The translations under genes were made by a program, and so were the position numbers. This document shows positions 43,427 through 52,009 of a stretch of 52,953 nt of DNA, piece by piece. Source of the DNA: Dyella ginsengisoli LA-4 (GTDB lineage Bacteria > Pseudomonadota > Gammaproteobacteria > Xanthomonadales > Rhodanobacteraceae). The notes under the pieces are model-generated. The model did no database searches and was not told the DNA's origin. It worked only from the letters and a program-made list of their open reading frames with translations. Every line of letters starts with the position of its first letter. Position 1 is the first letter of the stretch. The stretch spans positions 1 through 52,953 of the forward strand of contig NZ_AMSF01000040.1 in NCBI RefSeq assembly GCF_000334915.1. The letters are read 5' to 3'.

Positions 43427-43732
43427 TTACGACGTCCGCGGCGCAAGAGCGTCCACGAGTTTCTTCAGCGCACCGGAGCCGTGGCTCAGTGCGACGACAA
43501 AGCTTCCGTATGCCTCGGGATGCTCGTCGAGGGCCCGGCAAAGACGGCACCATTGCGTGGCATCGATGCCCTCCCCCCTGTCGGCAGCACTCATGTCGCC
43601 AGACAGCAGTACGTCGAGGCGACGAATGGCCTGCTTCGCGGAAAAAGACACCGGCTGGCCAAACGCGGCCGCTTCGAGCACGGGCCGCGCAGTGAGATTG
43701 CACCAGTCGACCAGAGAACTGTGTTGGAGCAT
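43427..43732 (-). CDS. Hypothetical 101-residue protein
   Basis: A small soluble protein ('MLQHSSLVDWCNLTARPVLEAAAFGQPVSFSAKQAIRRLDVL'), with no export signal, that I do not recognise. It is mostly helical. Start ATG at 43732 follows GGAGG at 4-5 bases; an upstream ATG at 43801 has no ribosome site. It lies 33 bases ahead of the copy B upstream box, in the same direction, so it may be read through into the small basic-protein gene. Confidence 0.6.
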   Translation of the reverse strand: MLQHSSLVDWCNLTARPVLEAAAFGQPVSFSAKQAIRRLDVLLSGDMSAADRGEGIDATQWCRLCRALDEHPEAYGSFVVALSHGSGALKKLVDALAPRTS

Positions 43733-43985
43733 CGATGCCTCCACCCATGTACGGGATTGCGGCCGGCACCTGCCGGTGATGCTGACGGCTCCACCATACA
43801 TCCCCCGGCGTTAATCAACTATCGGAATCGCCAAAGGGTGACCTGGACGACGTGCAACGCCCGCGCCGTCCGCGGGACGGGGGCGGCACGCCCCACCAGC
43901 CGTACCGTCCGCGACAGTGAAGGGCCGCGAACTCCGACGCGCCCTGCTCCGGCCATCGCGTCCTGCTGCCTGGGTGTCCAAAAAC

Positions 43986-44873
43986 TCAGACCGACAGCGA
44001 TGGCGACAGCGTGCCGACCAGGATCTCCGCCAGCCGGGCCACGGCCGCAGGCGGCTCGGCCTCGGCGCGATGCAGCGCCAGTCCCAGCATCGGCAATGCG
44101 GGCAGGCCCGCCTCCTTCGCGGTCAGCGCGCGCACGCCCGCCGGCAGGCCCAGCGGCGTGCGTACGCTCACCCCCAGCCCCGCCGTGACCGCCGCCCATG
44201 TGCCGGCAAGGCTGGCGCTGGTGAACGCTATACGCCAGGCGATGCCGGCGCGGTCCAGGGCGTCGATGGCGGCACGCCGCACCAGGCAGGGTGCATCCAG
44301 CACCACCAGCGGCAGCGCCTCTCCGCGCCGGCACAACCTTGGGGTGCGCGCGCCGGCCGAGCCGATCCAGCGCATCGGCAGCCGCGCCATGCGCTCGACA
44401 TGCGGACTGCTCTCCTCGCCCTCCCAGGCCAGCACCAGGTCGAGCTTTCCGTGGTTCACCCCGTGAAGCAGCTCGGCATTGCGCGCGATGCGCGCCTCGA
44501 TGCGCAGCTTCGGATGCGCGCGCGCGAAGCGACCCAGCACGGCGGGCAGCAGGGTCTCGCCGAAATCCTCCTGCAGGCCGAGCCGCACGCGGCCTTCCAG
44601 CTCCACCCCTCGCACCGCGGCGGCGGCCTCGTCGTTGAGCTCCAGCAGTCGCCGCGCATAGCCGAGCATCACCTCGCCCGTCTCGGTGAGCGCCATGCCA
44701 CGCCCCGCCTTGCGCAACAACGGTCGCCCCGCCTGTTCCTCCAGCCGCTTCAGCTGCGCGCTGACCGCCGAGGTGGATCGACTGAGCCGCTCCGCGGCCT
44801 TGGCGAAGCTGCCCAGTTCCACGCCCTGCACGAAGCTGCGCAGGACGTCCGGATCGAAGGAGACGCGGCTCAT
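43986..44873 (-). CDS. LysR-family transcriptional regulator
   Basis: A 295-residue regulator. Helix-turn-helix signature at residues about 8-65 ('VLRSFVQGVELGSFAKAAERLSRSTSAVSAQLKRLEEQAGRPLL') is followed by 'TETGEVMLGYARRLLEL' and a binding domain ('VRLGLQEDFGETLLPAVLGRFARAHPKLRIE'). It is divergent from the carboxymuconolactone decarboxylase-like gene; that arrangement is seen next to similar three-gene clusters, so it is likely their regulator. Confidence 0.92.
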   Translation of the reverse strand: MSRVSFDPDVLRSFVQGVELGSFAKAAERLSRSTSAVSAQLKRLEEQAGRPLLRKAGRGMALTETGEVMLGYARRLLELNDEAAAAVRGVELEGRVRLGLQEDFGETLLPAVLGRFARAHPKLRIEARIARNAELLHGVNHGKLDLVLAWEGEESSPHVERMARLPMRWIGSAGARTPRLCRRGEALPLVVLDAPCLVRRAAIDALDRAGIAWRIAFTSASLAGTWAAVTAGLGVSVRTPLGLPAGVRALTAKEAGLPALPMLGLALHRAEAEPPAAVARLAEILVGTLSPSLSV

Positions 44874-44892
44874 CTGATCATCCCGCTTTTGT

Positions 44893-44915
44893 GGATTTAA
44901 TGTTCAATAAATTCC
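44893..44915. promoter_or_regulatory. AT-rich imperfect dyad in the LysR/CMD divergent spacer
   Basis: GGATTTA (44893-44899) and TAAATTCC (44908-44915) form an imperfect dyad around ATGTTCAA, an AT-rich island in a GC-rich spacer of 108 bases. It is a candidate binding site for the LysR regulator and overlaps the likely promoter region. Confidence 0.4.
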
Positions 44916-44981
44916 GATTTTGGGGATCATCCTGCGGCGGTACGTTACGCGGCGTCAACCCACATCCGACGAGGCCGCACG

Positions 44982-45302
44982 ATGCCGCACGATCCCCACC
45001 ACGCCCGCAAGGCCATCGGCGACATCGCCCCCAAGCTGGCCGAGCTCACCGACGAGGTGCTGTTCGGCGATATCTGGGCACGCCCCGGGCTCGCCCCACG
45101 CGAACGCAGCATCGCCACGGTCGCCGCGCTGATCGCGCTCAACCGCGCGGAGCAGCTGGCGTTCCACCTGCGCCGCGCGCGGGACAACGGCCTGACCGAT
45201 GAAGAGCTCGTCGAGCTGACCACCCACCTGGCCTTCTACGGCGGCTGGCCGGTGGCCATGTCCGCCCTCGCCGTGCTGCGCCAGCTCGACGACAGCCACT
45301 GA
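44982..45302 (+). CDS. Carboxymuconolactone decarboxylase-family protein
   Basis: A 106-residue all-helical protein of the CMD/AhpD-like family: 'LTDEVLFGDIWARPGLAPRERSIATVAALIALNRAEQLAFHLRRARDNGLTDEELVELTTHLAFYGGWPVAMSAL'. There is no CxxC pair, so it is not an AhpD-type peroxidase; the decarboxylase function itself is not proven. First of three genes running the same way, with a LysR gene divergent, 11 bases before the next gene. Confidence 0.88.
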   Translation: MPHDPHHARKAIGDIAPKLAELTDEVLFGDIWARPGLAPRERSIATVAALIALNRAEQLAFHLRRARDNGLTDEELVELTTHLAFYGGWPVAMSALAVLRQLDDSH

Positions 45303-45312
45303 GGACGCCGCC

Positions 45313-45885
45313 ATGCTCGCGATGCAGTACGAGATCACCCTGCCCGCCGACTACGACATGGCGGTCATCCGCCGCCGGATCGCCGAGAAGGGCCACCTGC
45401 TCGACGGCTTTCCCGGCCTCGGATTCAAGGCCTGGCTCTACTCGACGTCCGACGATCCGGTGCTGCCGGGCGGCACCAACCGCTACGCCCCCTTCTACCT
45501 GTGGCACGACGGCGAAGGCATGAACGCCTTCCTGGGCGGAGCCGGCTTTGCCGCGCTGGCACGGGACTTCGGACGTCCCGTCGTGCAGGCGTGGTCGGTC
45601 TGGCAGGCGCTGTCGTCGGGCGATCTGTCCACGGCGGTCTGCGCCAGCCGCGAGATCGTCCCCATCCCAGAGGACGCATGCATGGAACGTTGGCGGGAGC
45701 ACGAGAGCGACATGGCCCATGCGGCCGTTACCGAAGGAGCACTGGCCGCCGTGACCGCATTCGAGCCCACCAGCTGGACGCTGGTGCGCTTCCGCCTGTG
45801 GCCCGACTTCCGCGCCGGGCTCACCGACAACGCATGCCGCCTCTACCGCGTAGGCCACGTCTCGCAAGCCGCGATCGCGCACTGA
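45313..45885 (+). CDS. DUF4865 family protein
   Basis: A 190-residue cytosolic protein matching DUF4865: 'MQYEITLPADYDMAVIRRRIAEKGHLLDGFPGLGFKAWLYS', 'NRYAPFYLWHDGEGMNAFLGGAGF', 'RPVVQAWSVW'. The fold is a dimeric alpha/beta barrel-like domain, which in relatives can act on aromatic substrates; function unknown. Second gene of the CMD-like, DUF4865, tautomerase cluster. Confidence 0.85.
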   Translation: MLAMQYEITLPADYDMAVIRRRIAEKGHLLDGFPGLGFKAWLYSTSDDPVLPGGTNRYAPFYLWHDGEGMNAFLGGAGFAALARDFGRPVVQAWSVWQALSSGDLSTAVCASREIVPIPEDACMERWREHESDMAHAAVTEGALAAVTAFEPTSWTLVRFRLWPDFRAGLTDNACRLYRVGHVSQAAIAH

Positions 45886-45908
45886 CAACCACTCGAAGGA
45901 GAACCCCC

Positions 45909-46289
45909 ATGCCCCTCGTCCGCATCTCGTTGCGTCGCGGCAAGCCCGCCGCCCATCTCGCCGCCCTGCGCAACGGCGTCTACGAAGCCATGCGCGAGAC
46001 CTTCGGCGTGCCGGAGGACGACCGCTTCATCCTGGTCCACCAGCACGATCCCTCGGAGTTCGACTGCGATCCGCACTACCTCGGCATCGAGCGCAGCGAC
46101 GACCTGGTCATCGTGCAGATCGTCTGCAACAACAGCCGCACGGTGGTGCAGAAGCAGGCTTTCTACCGCCGCGTCGCTGAGAAGCTCGCCGCCGACCCCG
46201 GGCTGCGTCCGGAAGACGTGTTCATCAACCTGGTGGAAACCGCGCGGGAGAACTGGTCCTTCGGCAACGGCATCGCGCAGTACGCATGA
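45909..46289 (+). CDS. Tautomerase-family protein
   Basis: A 126-residue protein whose first residue after Met is Pro ('MPLVRISLRRG'), the catalytic base of the 4-oxalocrotonate tautomerase superfamily. The rest ('HLAALRNGVYEAMRETFGVPEDDRFILVHQHDPSEF', 'EDVFINLVETARENWSFGNGIAQY') matches the longer tautomerases of this operon type. The ATG start follows AAGGAG. Third gene of the cluster; tautomerases and CMD-like proteins both act on aromatic-ring-cleavage intermediates, which suggests a small catabolic or detoxification set. Confidence 0.88.
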   Translation: MPLVRISLRRGKPAAHLAALRNGVYEAMRETFGVPEDDRFILVHQHDPSEFDCDPHYLGIERSDDLVIVQIVCNNSRTVVQKQAFYRRVAEKLAADPGLRPEDVFINLVETARENWSFGNGIAQYA

Positions 46290-46528
46290 GGTGCCTGCCC
46301 GCGCCCGCGCCCGACGCGACGCGGCGCGGCGCGGCGATCGAGGATGCGCCGCCGGCGGCGCGACCGATGAACCGGCCGCCTGGATACCTGGCGTAGCGCG
46401 GCACCGTTGGCGATGGCAGGAGCCTCCGCAGCAGCGCAGCCCTGCCATCGGTCACGGCATGACTGACGCTACAGGCGGGCCTGCAGGCCGATCGCTAGGG
46501 TCTCCCCTTCCCCACTGCCGGAACGACC

Positions 46529-48085
46529 ATGCCCGCCTTGTCCCGACGCACGTCCGCCCTCGTCATCGCCCTGGCTCCCCTGGTCGCCGTGCCCGCTGCC
46601 GCCGCCGGCAGCGCAACGGGCTGCGAAACGCTCGCGCCGCGTGCCTGTCTGGATACCGCCATCGACGCGATGGGCGGGCGTGCCCGGCTCGAGTCCGTGT
46701 CGCACATCGAATGGCAGGGCATGGGCCACACGCTGCTGATGGAGCAGTCCTATCGACAGGAACCGTTCCTGGCCTCCTACCAGCGCTACCACGAATGGCT
46801 GGACTTCACCGGCGCGCGCGTGCGCAGCGAGCAGACGCTGACCTGGCCGCAGGCCGGCGGCACCAGTCCCACCGACATCACCTCCACCCTGGTGATGACA
46901 CCCCAGGGGGGCGATTACCGCAGCGGCGAGCGCAGCCAGCCACTGCCGGGCAGTGCCCGGGTCGTCCTGGACGAGCGGCTGCAGCTGGAGCCGATGCGCC
47001 TGCTGCTCACTGCCGATCACGCCACTCACCTGCGCTACGGAAAGCCGCAGATGCTGCACGGTGTCCTGCACACGAGCCTGGCGTTCGACGTGGACGGCCG
47101 CACCTGGCAGGTCCTGCTCGATCCGGTGACCCACCTGCCGGATGCGCTGCAGCGGACACGCACCTTCGACGACTTCTGGTACGCCTGGGGCGACGTCAGC
47201 GAGCAGATCGACTATGACAACTGGATCCTGGTCGACGGCATCCACTATCCGAGCACGCGCATCGAGGAGCGCAACGGCAAGGTCTGGCGCTCGACCCAGG
47301 TGCTCACGGTAACCATCGATGGAGCCACGCCAGCGGGCACCTTCGACACCACCCACGCGCGGCCGGCCGATGGGCCCATCGCCAGTCGCTGGGAGCAGCC
47401 GTTCGATGGCAAGCATCCGGTCGCACTGGCGCCGGGCGTGGACCTGTACCCCGGCGCCTGGAACACCGCACTGATCAGGCAGGACGACGGCGTGGTGGTG
47501 CTCGAGTCGCCGATCTCGCCGGTCTATACCGCGGGCCTGCTCGACCTGGCCAGGCAGCGCTATCCCGATCTTCCGATCAAGGCGGTGCTGACCACCTCCG
47601 ATTCGTGGCCGCACGCCGGTGGCGTGCGCGAAGCGGTGGCCCGGCACCTGCCGATCTACGCGCTCGACCTCAACCTGCCCCTGCTGCAACGCCTGGTGGA
47701 TGCGCCCCACCGGATCCACCCGGACCACCTTCAGCAACAGCCGGCCGCTCCCGAGTGGCGCAACGTGTCCGGCCGCACCGTGATCGGCAGCGGCACGCAA
47801 CGGATCGAGCTTTACCCGCTGCGCGGCGCGGATACGGGCCGCCAGTACATGGTCTATTTCCCGGCATCCAGACTGCTGTACGCGAGCGACACGCTGGTGC
47901 TCGATCCGAAGTCCGGCGCGCTGTACCAGCCGGAGCTGATGGCCGAGGTGGCGCAGGCCGTCGACCGCGCGCACCTGGACGTGCGCACGGTGTTCGCCAT
48001 GCATCAGGGGCCGACGCCCTGGAAGCAGGTGCTTGCCCTGCTCCAGGCTGCCAACCAGGGGCCCGGGGAAGGCGCCACGGATTGA
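46529..48085 (+). CDS. Exported metallo-beta-lactamase-fold protein with degenerate metal site
   Basis: A 518-residue exported protein (signal peptide 'SALVIALAPLVAVPAAAAG'). The C-terminal ~240 residues look like an MBL-fold domain with 'NTALIRQDDGVVVLESPIS' and 'KAVLTTSDSWPHAGGVREAV'. The HxHxDH motif is replaced by Ser357-Asp-Ser359-Trp-Pro361-His362: only one ligand is left. Asp454 in 'YASDTLVL' and His492 in 'FAMHQGPTPW' remain in the later sites. The N-terminal half ('ARACLDTAIDAMGGRARLESVSHIEWQG') is an LolA-like or 'outer membrane lipoprotein sorting'-type region. Function unknown. It ends at the hairpin at 48101. Confidence 0.75.
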   Translation: MPALSRRTSALVIALAPLVAVPAAAAGSATGCETLAPRACLDTAIDAMGGRARLESVSHIEWQGMGHTLLMEQSYRQEPFLASYQRYHEWLDFTGARVRSEQTLTWPQAGGTSPTDITSTLVMTPQGGDYRSGERSQPLPGSARVVLDERLQLEPMRLLLTADHATHLRYGKPQMLHGVLHTSLAFDVDGRTWQVLLDPVTHLPDALQRTRTFDDFWYAWGDVSEQIDYDNWILVDGIHYPSTRIEERNGKVWRSTQVLTVTIDGATPAGTFDTTHARPADGPIASRWEQPFDGKHPVALAPGVDLYPGAWNTALIRQDDGVVVLESPISPVYTAGLLDLARQRYPDLPIKAVLTTSDSWPHAGGVREAVARHLPIYALDLNLPLLQRLVDAPHRIHPDHLQQQPAAPEWRNVSGRTVIGSGTQRIELYPLRGADTGRQYMVYFPASRLLYASDTLVLDPKSGALYQPELMAEVAQAVDRAHLDVRTVFAMHQGPTPWKQVLALLQAANQGPGEGATD

Positions 48086-48521
48086 ACCGAACAACCGGGC
48101 GGGGGCGGGTTCACCTCCCTGCGCGAAACAGGTGAACCCGGCCCCGTCATCTTATTTTTCCTGGAGTTGCTGTGATCAAGACCGTCCCTCCGCTCCTGCT
48201 CCTCGCCTCCTTCGGTGACGTCCCTGCCGCCTGTGCGGCCGAAGCGCCGCCGCAACGAGGAAGATCTGATGCACAAGACCGATCCTGCGTTCACCGAGGA
48301 CGCTCACAACATGTACCTGACGACCTGGGGTGAAGGGGCAGTTACGAGGAAATACAAGAAATTGACCGGCGCCCCGATTTCCGTGGTGGAACGTTGCGAG
48401 CCCTGCCCGCGCTTCCCTTTGCGTGATGCGAAGGGCACGGAAGCCTCCGCAAAGGAGCCACCATCGTCGTGGCAGACACTCCCGGCATCCAACCTCGCCC
48501 GGGTTGATGGCGGCGACGGGT
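48086..48521. other. 436-base gap: hairpin, then small uncertain reading frames
   Basis: The first part holds a long hairpin (48101-48145). After it, a GTG at 48172 with GGAG ahead opens a short frame that reads like a signal peptide (IKTVPPLLLLASFGD) but stops after about 53 codons. A second frame starting at 48269 is listed separately with low confidence. The pieces could be the remains of an exported protein broken by a frameshift. Confidence 0.4.
48101..48159 (+). terminator. Long hairpin with T-rich tail after the MBL-fold gene
   Basis: Sixteen-base arms (48101-48116 and 48130-48145) pair with one mismatch around a 13-base loop, then a T-rich run (CTTATTTTTC, 48150-48159). It is a good intrinsic terminator for the MBL-fold gene, or an attenuator for the short frame that follows. 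Confidence 0.75.
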
Positions 48522-48607
48522 TCAGCGCTCCGCCATCGCCAGACAGGCTTCCGCGAGCCGGGCCCCCGCTCGCCTCAGGTTTGCCTCGGAAATTCCGGCA
48601 TAGCTGA
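48269..48607 (+). CDS. Uncertain small reading frame, possibly a fragment
   Basis: A 112-codon frame with AGGAAGATCTG just before its ATG. The first ~75 residues ('MHKTDPAFTEDAHNMYLTT', 'KYKKLTGAPISVVERCEPCPRFP') look plausible, but the last 30 lie antisense to the end of the MocR gene and are low-quality. I do not recognise it. It may be a true small protein, a fragment, or chance. Confidence 0.25.
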   Translation: MHKTDPAFTEDAHNMYLTTWGEGAVTRKYKKLTGAPISVVERCEPCPRFPLRDAKGTEASAKEPPSSWQTLPASNLARVDGGDGFSAPPSPDRLPRAGPPLASGLPRKFRHS

Positions 48608-49994
48608 GCACCAGCGTCACATGATCGGGCGGCATCCGGTGGAAGCGCTCGGCGGAACGAATACGCACGCCGCGCTCGAGGGCTCCGGCCATCAAGGCCC
48701 CGGTAGCACTGCGCGGCAACCGCGGCAGGTGCACGAAGAGCGATCCGCCCGCCACCGAGCCGGTCACCCTCATGGTGTCGCCCAGCCGGGCCTGCAGCGC
48801 GTCGTGCAAGGCGCGATGGCGAGGCGCCAGACGGTGGGCGGTACGCCGCAGATCACGCAGGTACTGGCCGCTGGTGATGCATGCGGCAAGCACGTGCTGC
48901 TGCATCGATATGCTGCCGCGGTCCGCCAGCCACTTCACCGCCAGGAACCGCTCGCGCAGCGAACGCGGCAACAACATGTAGCCCAGTTGCAGCGCAGGAA
49001 ACAGGGAGCGCGCAAAGCTGCTCACGTGGATCACCCGGCCGTGGCGATCCAGCGACCACAACGACGGGGAGGTGCGCACGCCGAAGCGGTGCTCGCAGTC
49101 GAAATCGTCCTCCACCAGGCATGCGTCGTGGGCGTATGCCCATTGCAGCAAGGTGCGGCGCCGCTGCTCGGGCATGACCACGCCGGTGGGAAACTGGAAT
49201 GACGGCGCGACGTTGACCAGCCGCACGCCGTCCAGGGCCGAGGCATGGCCCTCGATGTCCAGGCCGTGCGCGTCCACCCGGCACGGCACGACGCGCGCCC
49301 CCATCGCTTCGAACGTGTGCCGCACGCTCCAGTGGCAGGGTTCCTCCACGCCCACGCCTTCGCCTTCGCCTTCGTCGAGCAGGACGCGGGCGATGAGGTC
49401 GCGTGCCTGCTGGGCGCCGCTGACGATCAGGATGTCGTCCGGATCGACCTCGATCGCCCGCTCGATGCCCAGATAGCCGGCCACGGCCTTGCGCAGCGCG
49501 AGCGCGCCCTGCAGCTCGGGAAAGTCGGGGACATCGCGACGGCGCAGCAGGGCCATCAGGTTCTGCTTCCACGCCTTGAGGCTGCGCGGGTCGGACTTCA
49601 CCCGGGGCTGCGCCAGATCGATCACCTCCCCCGAGAGTACCGGCGGACCTGCATCGGCCAAGGCGGGCAGCACGGCGCGCCGGGCCAGGCGCGACAGACG
49701 CGGCTCCCCGGGCACCGCGACGCACTCCGCCGCCGGCGCCCCGCCAGCGAACACGCTGACCGGGCGCGCGCTCACATAGGTACCGCTGCCGGAGCGCGAA
49801 TCCAGATAGCCCTCGCTTTCCAGCTGGTCGTAAGCCATCAGCACCACGGTGCGGGAAACCCCCAGGGAGACAGCCATCGAACGGCTTCCCGGCAGGCACT
49901 CGCCCACCCGAAAGCGGCCCGAATCGATATCGCAACGGATCGACTCGGCGATCCGCACATACATCGGCTCGTCGTCCCGCCGCCTGCCTGCCAT
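48522..49994 (-). CDS. MocR/GabR-type regulator with PLP-binding lysine replaced by arginine
   Basis: A 490-residue regulator: an N-terminal GntR winged helix (residues about 8-80: 'PMYVRIAESIRCDIDSGRF', 'LPGSRSMAVSLGVSRTVVLMAYDQLESEGYL') fused to an aminotransferase fold-type I domain ('NVAPSFQFPTGVVMP', 'DACLVEDDFDCEHRF'). In all active relatives the PLP Schiff-base lysine lies in a (S/T)K(T/S)LFPALRLGY sequence; here it reads 'SSFARSLFPALQLGY' with Arg329 (codon CGC, 49008-49010), so covalent PLP binding is lost. It is divergent from the alpha/beta hydrolase gene at 50324, which it probably controls. Start at 49994 chosen because the HTH begins there. Confidence 0.88.
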   Translation of the reverse strand: MAGRRRDDEPMYVRIAESIRCDIDSGRFRVGECLPGSRSMAVSLGVSRTVVLMAYDQLESEGYLDSRSGSGTYVSARPVSVFAGGAPAAECVAVPGEPRLSRLARRAVLPALADAGPPVLSGEVIDLAQPRVKSDPRSLKAWKQNLMALLRRRDVPDFPELQGALALRKAVAGYLGIERAIEVDPDDILIVSGAQQARDLIARVLLDEGEGEGVGVEEPCHWSVRHTFEAMGARVVPCRVDAHGLDIEGHASALDGVRLVNVAPSFQFPTGVVMPEQRRRTLLQWAYAHDACLVEDDFDCEHRFGVRTSPSLWSLDRHGRVIHVSSFARSLFPALQLGYMLLPRSLRERFLAVKWLADRGSISMQQHVLAACITSGQYLRDLRRTAHRLAPRHRALHDALQARLGDTMRVTGSVAGGSLFVHLPRLPRSATGALMAGALERGVRIRSAERFHRMPPDHVTLVLSYAGISEANLRRAGARLAEACLAMAER

Positions 49995-50323
49995 CCGCAC
50001 TCCCCGGACCGACGCAAAGTGGTTACATCGAAAAAGCCCGCGACCGGTCATTTACGGTCCCGCCCGCACGGGTGAATGATGATGCCACGGCTGGCAGCGC
50101 CCCCACCCAGGCAAGGCCCGCCGCGGCAGACGCCCGCTCCGGGCAGTCCCGCCAGGGGAGAAGCGAATCGATCGTTCCAGAACAGACCAGGCGTCGCCCC
50201 GGCACCTCCGTGCGCCCGCCTTCGCCCGGTTCCGGGTCATGGCAACCCGCAACGCCATGGCGGTACGCACCGAGGGACCGGCGAGACCCGGATGTTTCGC
50301 GTGCCACCACTGACCAAGGAAAC
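49995..50323. promoter_or_regulatory. 329-base divergent spacer between MocR-type gene and hydrolase gene
   Basis: No gene seen. GACCG (50042-50046) and CGGTC (50055-50059) form a small dyad in an AT-richer patch ('GTCATTTA' loop), a candidate regulator site. The rest is GC-rich and non-coding. Confidence 0.4.
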
Positions 50324-51979
50324 ATGAAGATGAAGCTCTTTACGTTATCTGCGCGCACGCTGGCGTTGTTGATCGGCTGCGCGGGGTTCCCGTGGCTTGC
50401 CGGCGCGCATGGCGCGGGCATCGACGATCACAGCAGCGATCCGGCCTACGCCCGGTACTACCAGCAACCGGTGAACTGGGGCGACTGCCCGCCATCGCTG
50501 TTCACCGACGGCAGCACCATCCAGTGCGCCCTGGTCACGGTACCCGTCGACTGGGCCGATCCGGGCCAGGGAGACATCACCATCGGCATTTCCCGGCCAC
50601 GCAATCCGCCGCCGCACTCCCGCCTGCTGCTCGTCAACGCGGGTGGTCCGGACAACTCCAGCGCGTCGATGGCGGAGATGCTCGAGCAATTGCAGCCGCA
50701 GATTCAGGCCGATCACCTGGTGGTCGGTGTCGACCTGCGCGGCATCAGCGACGGCCTGGGCACCCAGGTGAGCTGCAACTATGCGCAACGCAGCGGTGCC
50801 GAGAACTTCATGGACGGCGACAGCCGGAATCCCACGGCCGAGAGCGTGCAGGCGCAGCAGGACTGGTGGAACCGAACCATCAGTGCCTGCCTGCGGGAGC
50901 AGGCGACTTTCCTCAAGGGCATCAGCACACCCAGCCACGCGCGCGACCTGAATCTGGTGCGTGCCATCCTGGGGTTCCGGCATGCCGACCTGTTTGGCGT
51001 CTCCAGCGGCAGCAGCCTCATGGCCTACGCCAACCGCATGTTCCCCGGGCAGTTCGAGCGCGTGGTGCTCGACAGCAACATGAACTGGCTGCACCTGGAC
51101 TGGCAGCAGCAGGCAGTTCACCGCGTGGCGATGGACCAGCTGAACCTGCAGCAGGCGTTCATCCCGTTCATCGCGCGGCACAACGACCAGTTCCACATGG
51201 GCACCACGCCGCAACAGGTAATGACCACCTTCCAGCGGATCTACCAGGCCGCGTCGGAGCACCGCATGGGCACCGTCACGCCGGACCAGGCGCTGGCTTC
51301 GCTGGACGGCACCGGCATGTGGGTGTTCTGGGATCTGCTGGTGTCGCCCTCGCTGAGTGCGATGTCCACGGCGCTGGACGGCAACCCGGCCGACATCGCC
51401 AACGCCGAACAGATGGCTGCGGTGACCTTTGCCGACCTGCGCACCCGGACCAGCTTCAACCCCATGGCCGACGTGCTCCAGTGCAACGACTCCGGCTCCA
51501 CTGACAAGCGCAGCATCGCGCAGAAGATCGCCGACGTGCACCGCTACTGGGCCATCGGTGCATCCACGCTGGTGGACAAGTGCCAGCACTGGCCGTGGCG
51601 GCCGGCGCTCGACCGCCGGCTGGAGTCGCGCACCCGCGTGCGTGCGCTGATGGTGCAGAACGAGTTCGACCCGTCCACGCCTTACTCCCTGGCGTTCAAG
51701 GATCGACTCGAGAACGGACCGGTCTCCAGGATGGTGCTGGTCGACAATGCCACCACGCACGGCGTGATGTTCGATGACAACGCCTGCACCGCCAACGTCG
51801 AATTCGGCTATCTCAACTCCGGCGTCATGCCGGCACGGGACGTAGTCTGCCAGGCCGGGCCGATGCACTCGTTCGCCATGCACGATACCGTGACTTACGA
51901 ATACGGCTACCGGGCCGCTGGCTGGTGGCTGCCGCCGCCGCCGAACATCCACAAGGTGAGCTGGCCGCTGGTTCCCTGA
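50324..51979 (+). CDS. Exported alpha/beta-hydrolase (tripeptidyl-aminopeptidase / TAP-like family)
   Basis: A 551-residue exported peptidase-like hydrolase: signal peptide 'LALLIGCAGFPWLAGA', then the alpha/beta-hydrolase fold with the oxyanion stretch 'LLVNAGGPDNSSA', the GVSSGSS elbow (Ser227 nucleophile), 'QNEFDPSTPY' for the catalytic Asp, and 'ATTHGVMF' for the His. Its length and C-terminal part (CXG at 'DKCQHWP') match TAP-like proteins of the S33 group, which release N-terminal peptides or prolyl residues. ATG follows CAAGGAAAC. Divergent from the MocR-type gene. Confidence 0.88.
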   Translation: MKMKLFTLSARTLALLIGCAGFPWLAGAHGAGIDDHSSDPAYARYYQQPVNWGDCPPSLFTDGSTIQCALVTVPVDWADPGQGDITIGISRPRNPPPHSRLLLVNAGGPDNSSASMAEMLEQLQPQIQADHLVVGVDLRGISDGLGTQVSCNYAQRSGAENFMDGDSRNPTAESVQAQQDWWNRTISACLREQATFLKGISTPSHARDLNLVRAILGFRHADLFGVSSGSSLMAYANRMFPGQFERVVLDSNMNWLHLDWQQQAVHRVAMDQLNLQQAFIPFIARHNDQFHMGTTPQQVMTTFQRIYQAASEHRMGTVTPDQALASLDGTGMWVFWDLLVSPSLSAMSTALDGNPADIANAEQMAAVTFADLRTRTSFNPMADVLQCNDSGSTDKRSIAQKIADVHRYWAIGASTLVDKCQHWPWRPALDRRLESRTRVRALMVQNEFDPSTPYSLAFKDRLENGPVSRMVLVDNATTHGVMFDDNACTANVEFGYLNSGVMPARDVVCQAGPMHSFAMHDTVTYEYGYRAAGWWLPPPPNIHKVSWPLVP

Positions 51980-52009
51980 GCCTTCTGGACCGGACCGGCT
52001 TGAATCGGT

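Noticed and set aside
44982-46289. AhpD-type peroxidase in the CMD-like gene
   Set aside because: No CxxC pair is present.
46346-46361. GC palindrome as a terminator of the tautomerase cluster
   Set aside because: A 16-base palindrome without loop or U-run; it may be only GC bias.
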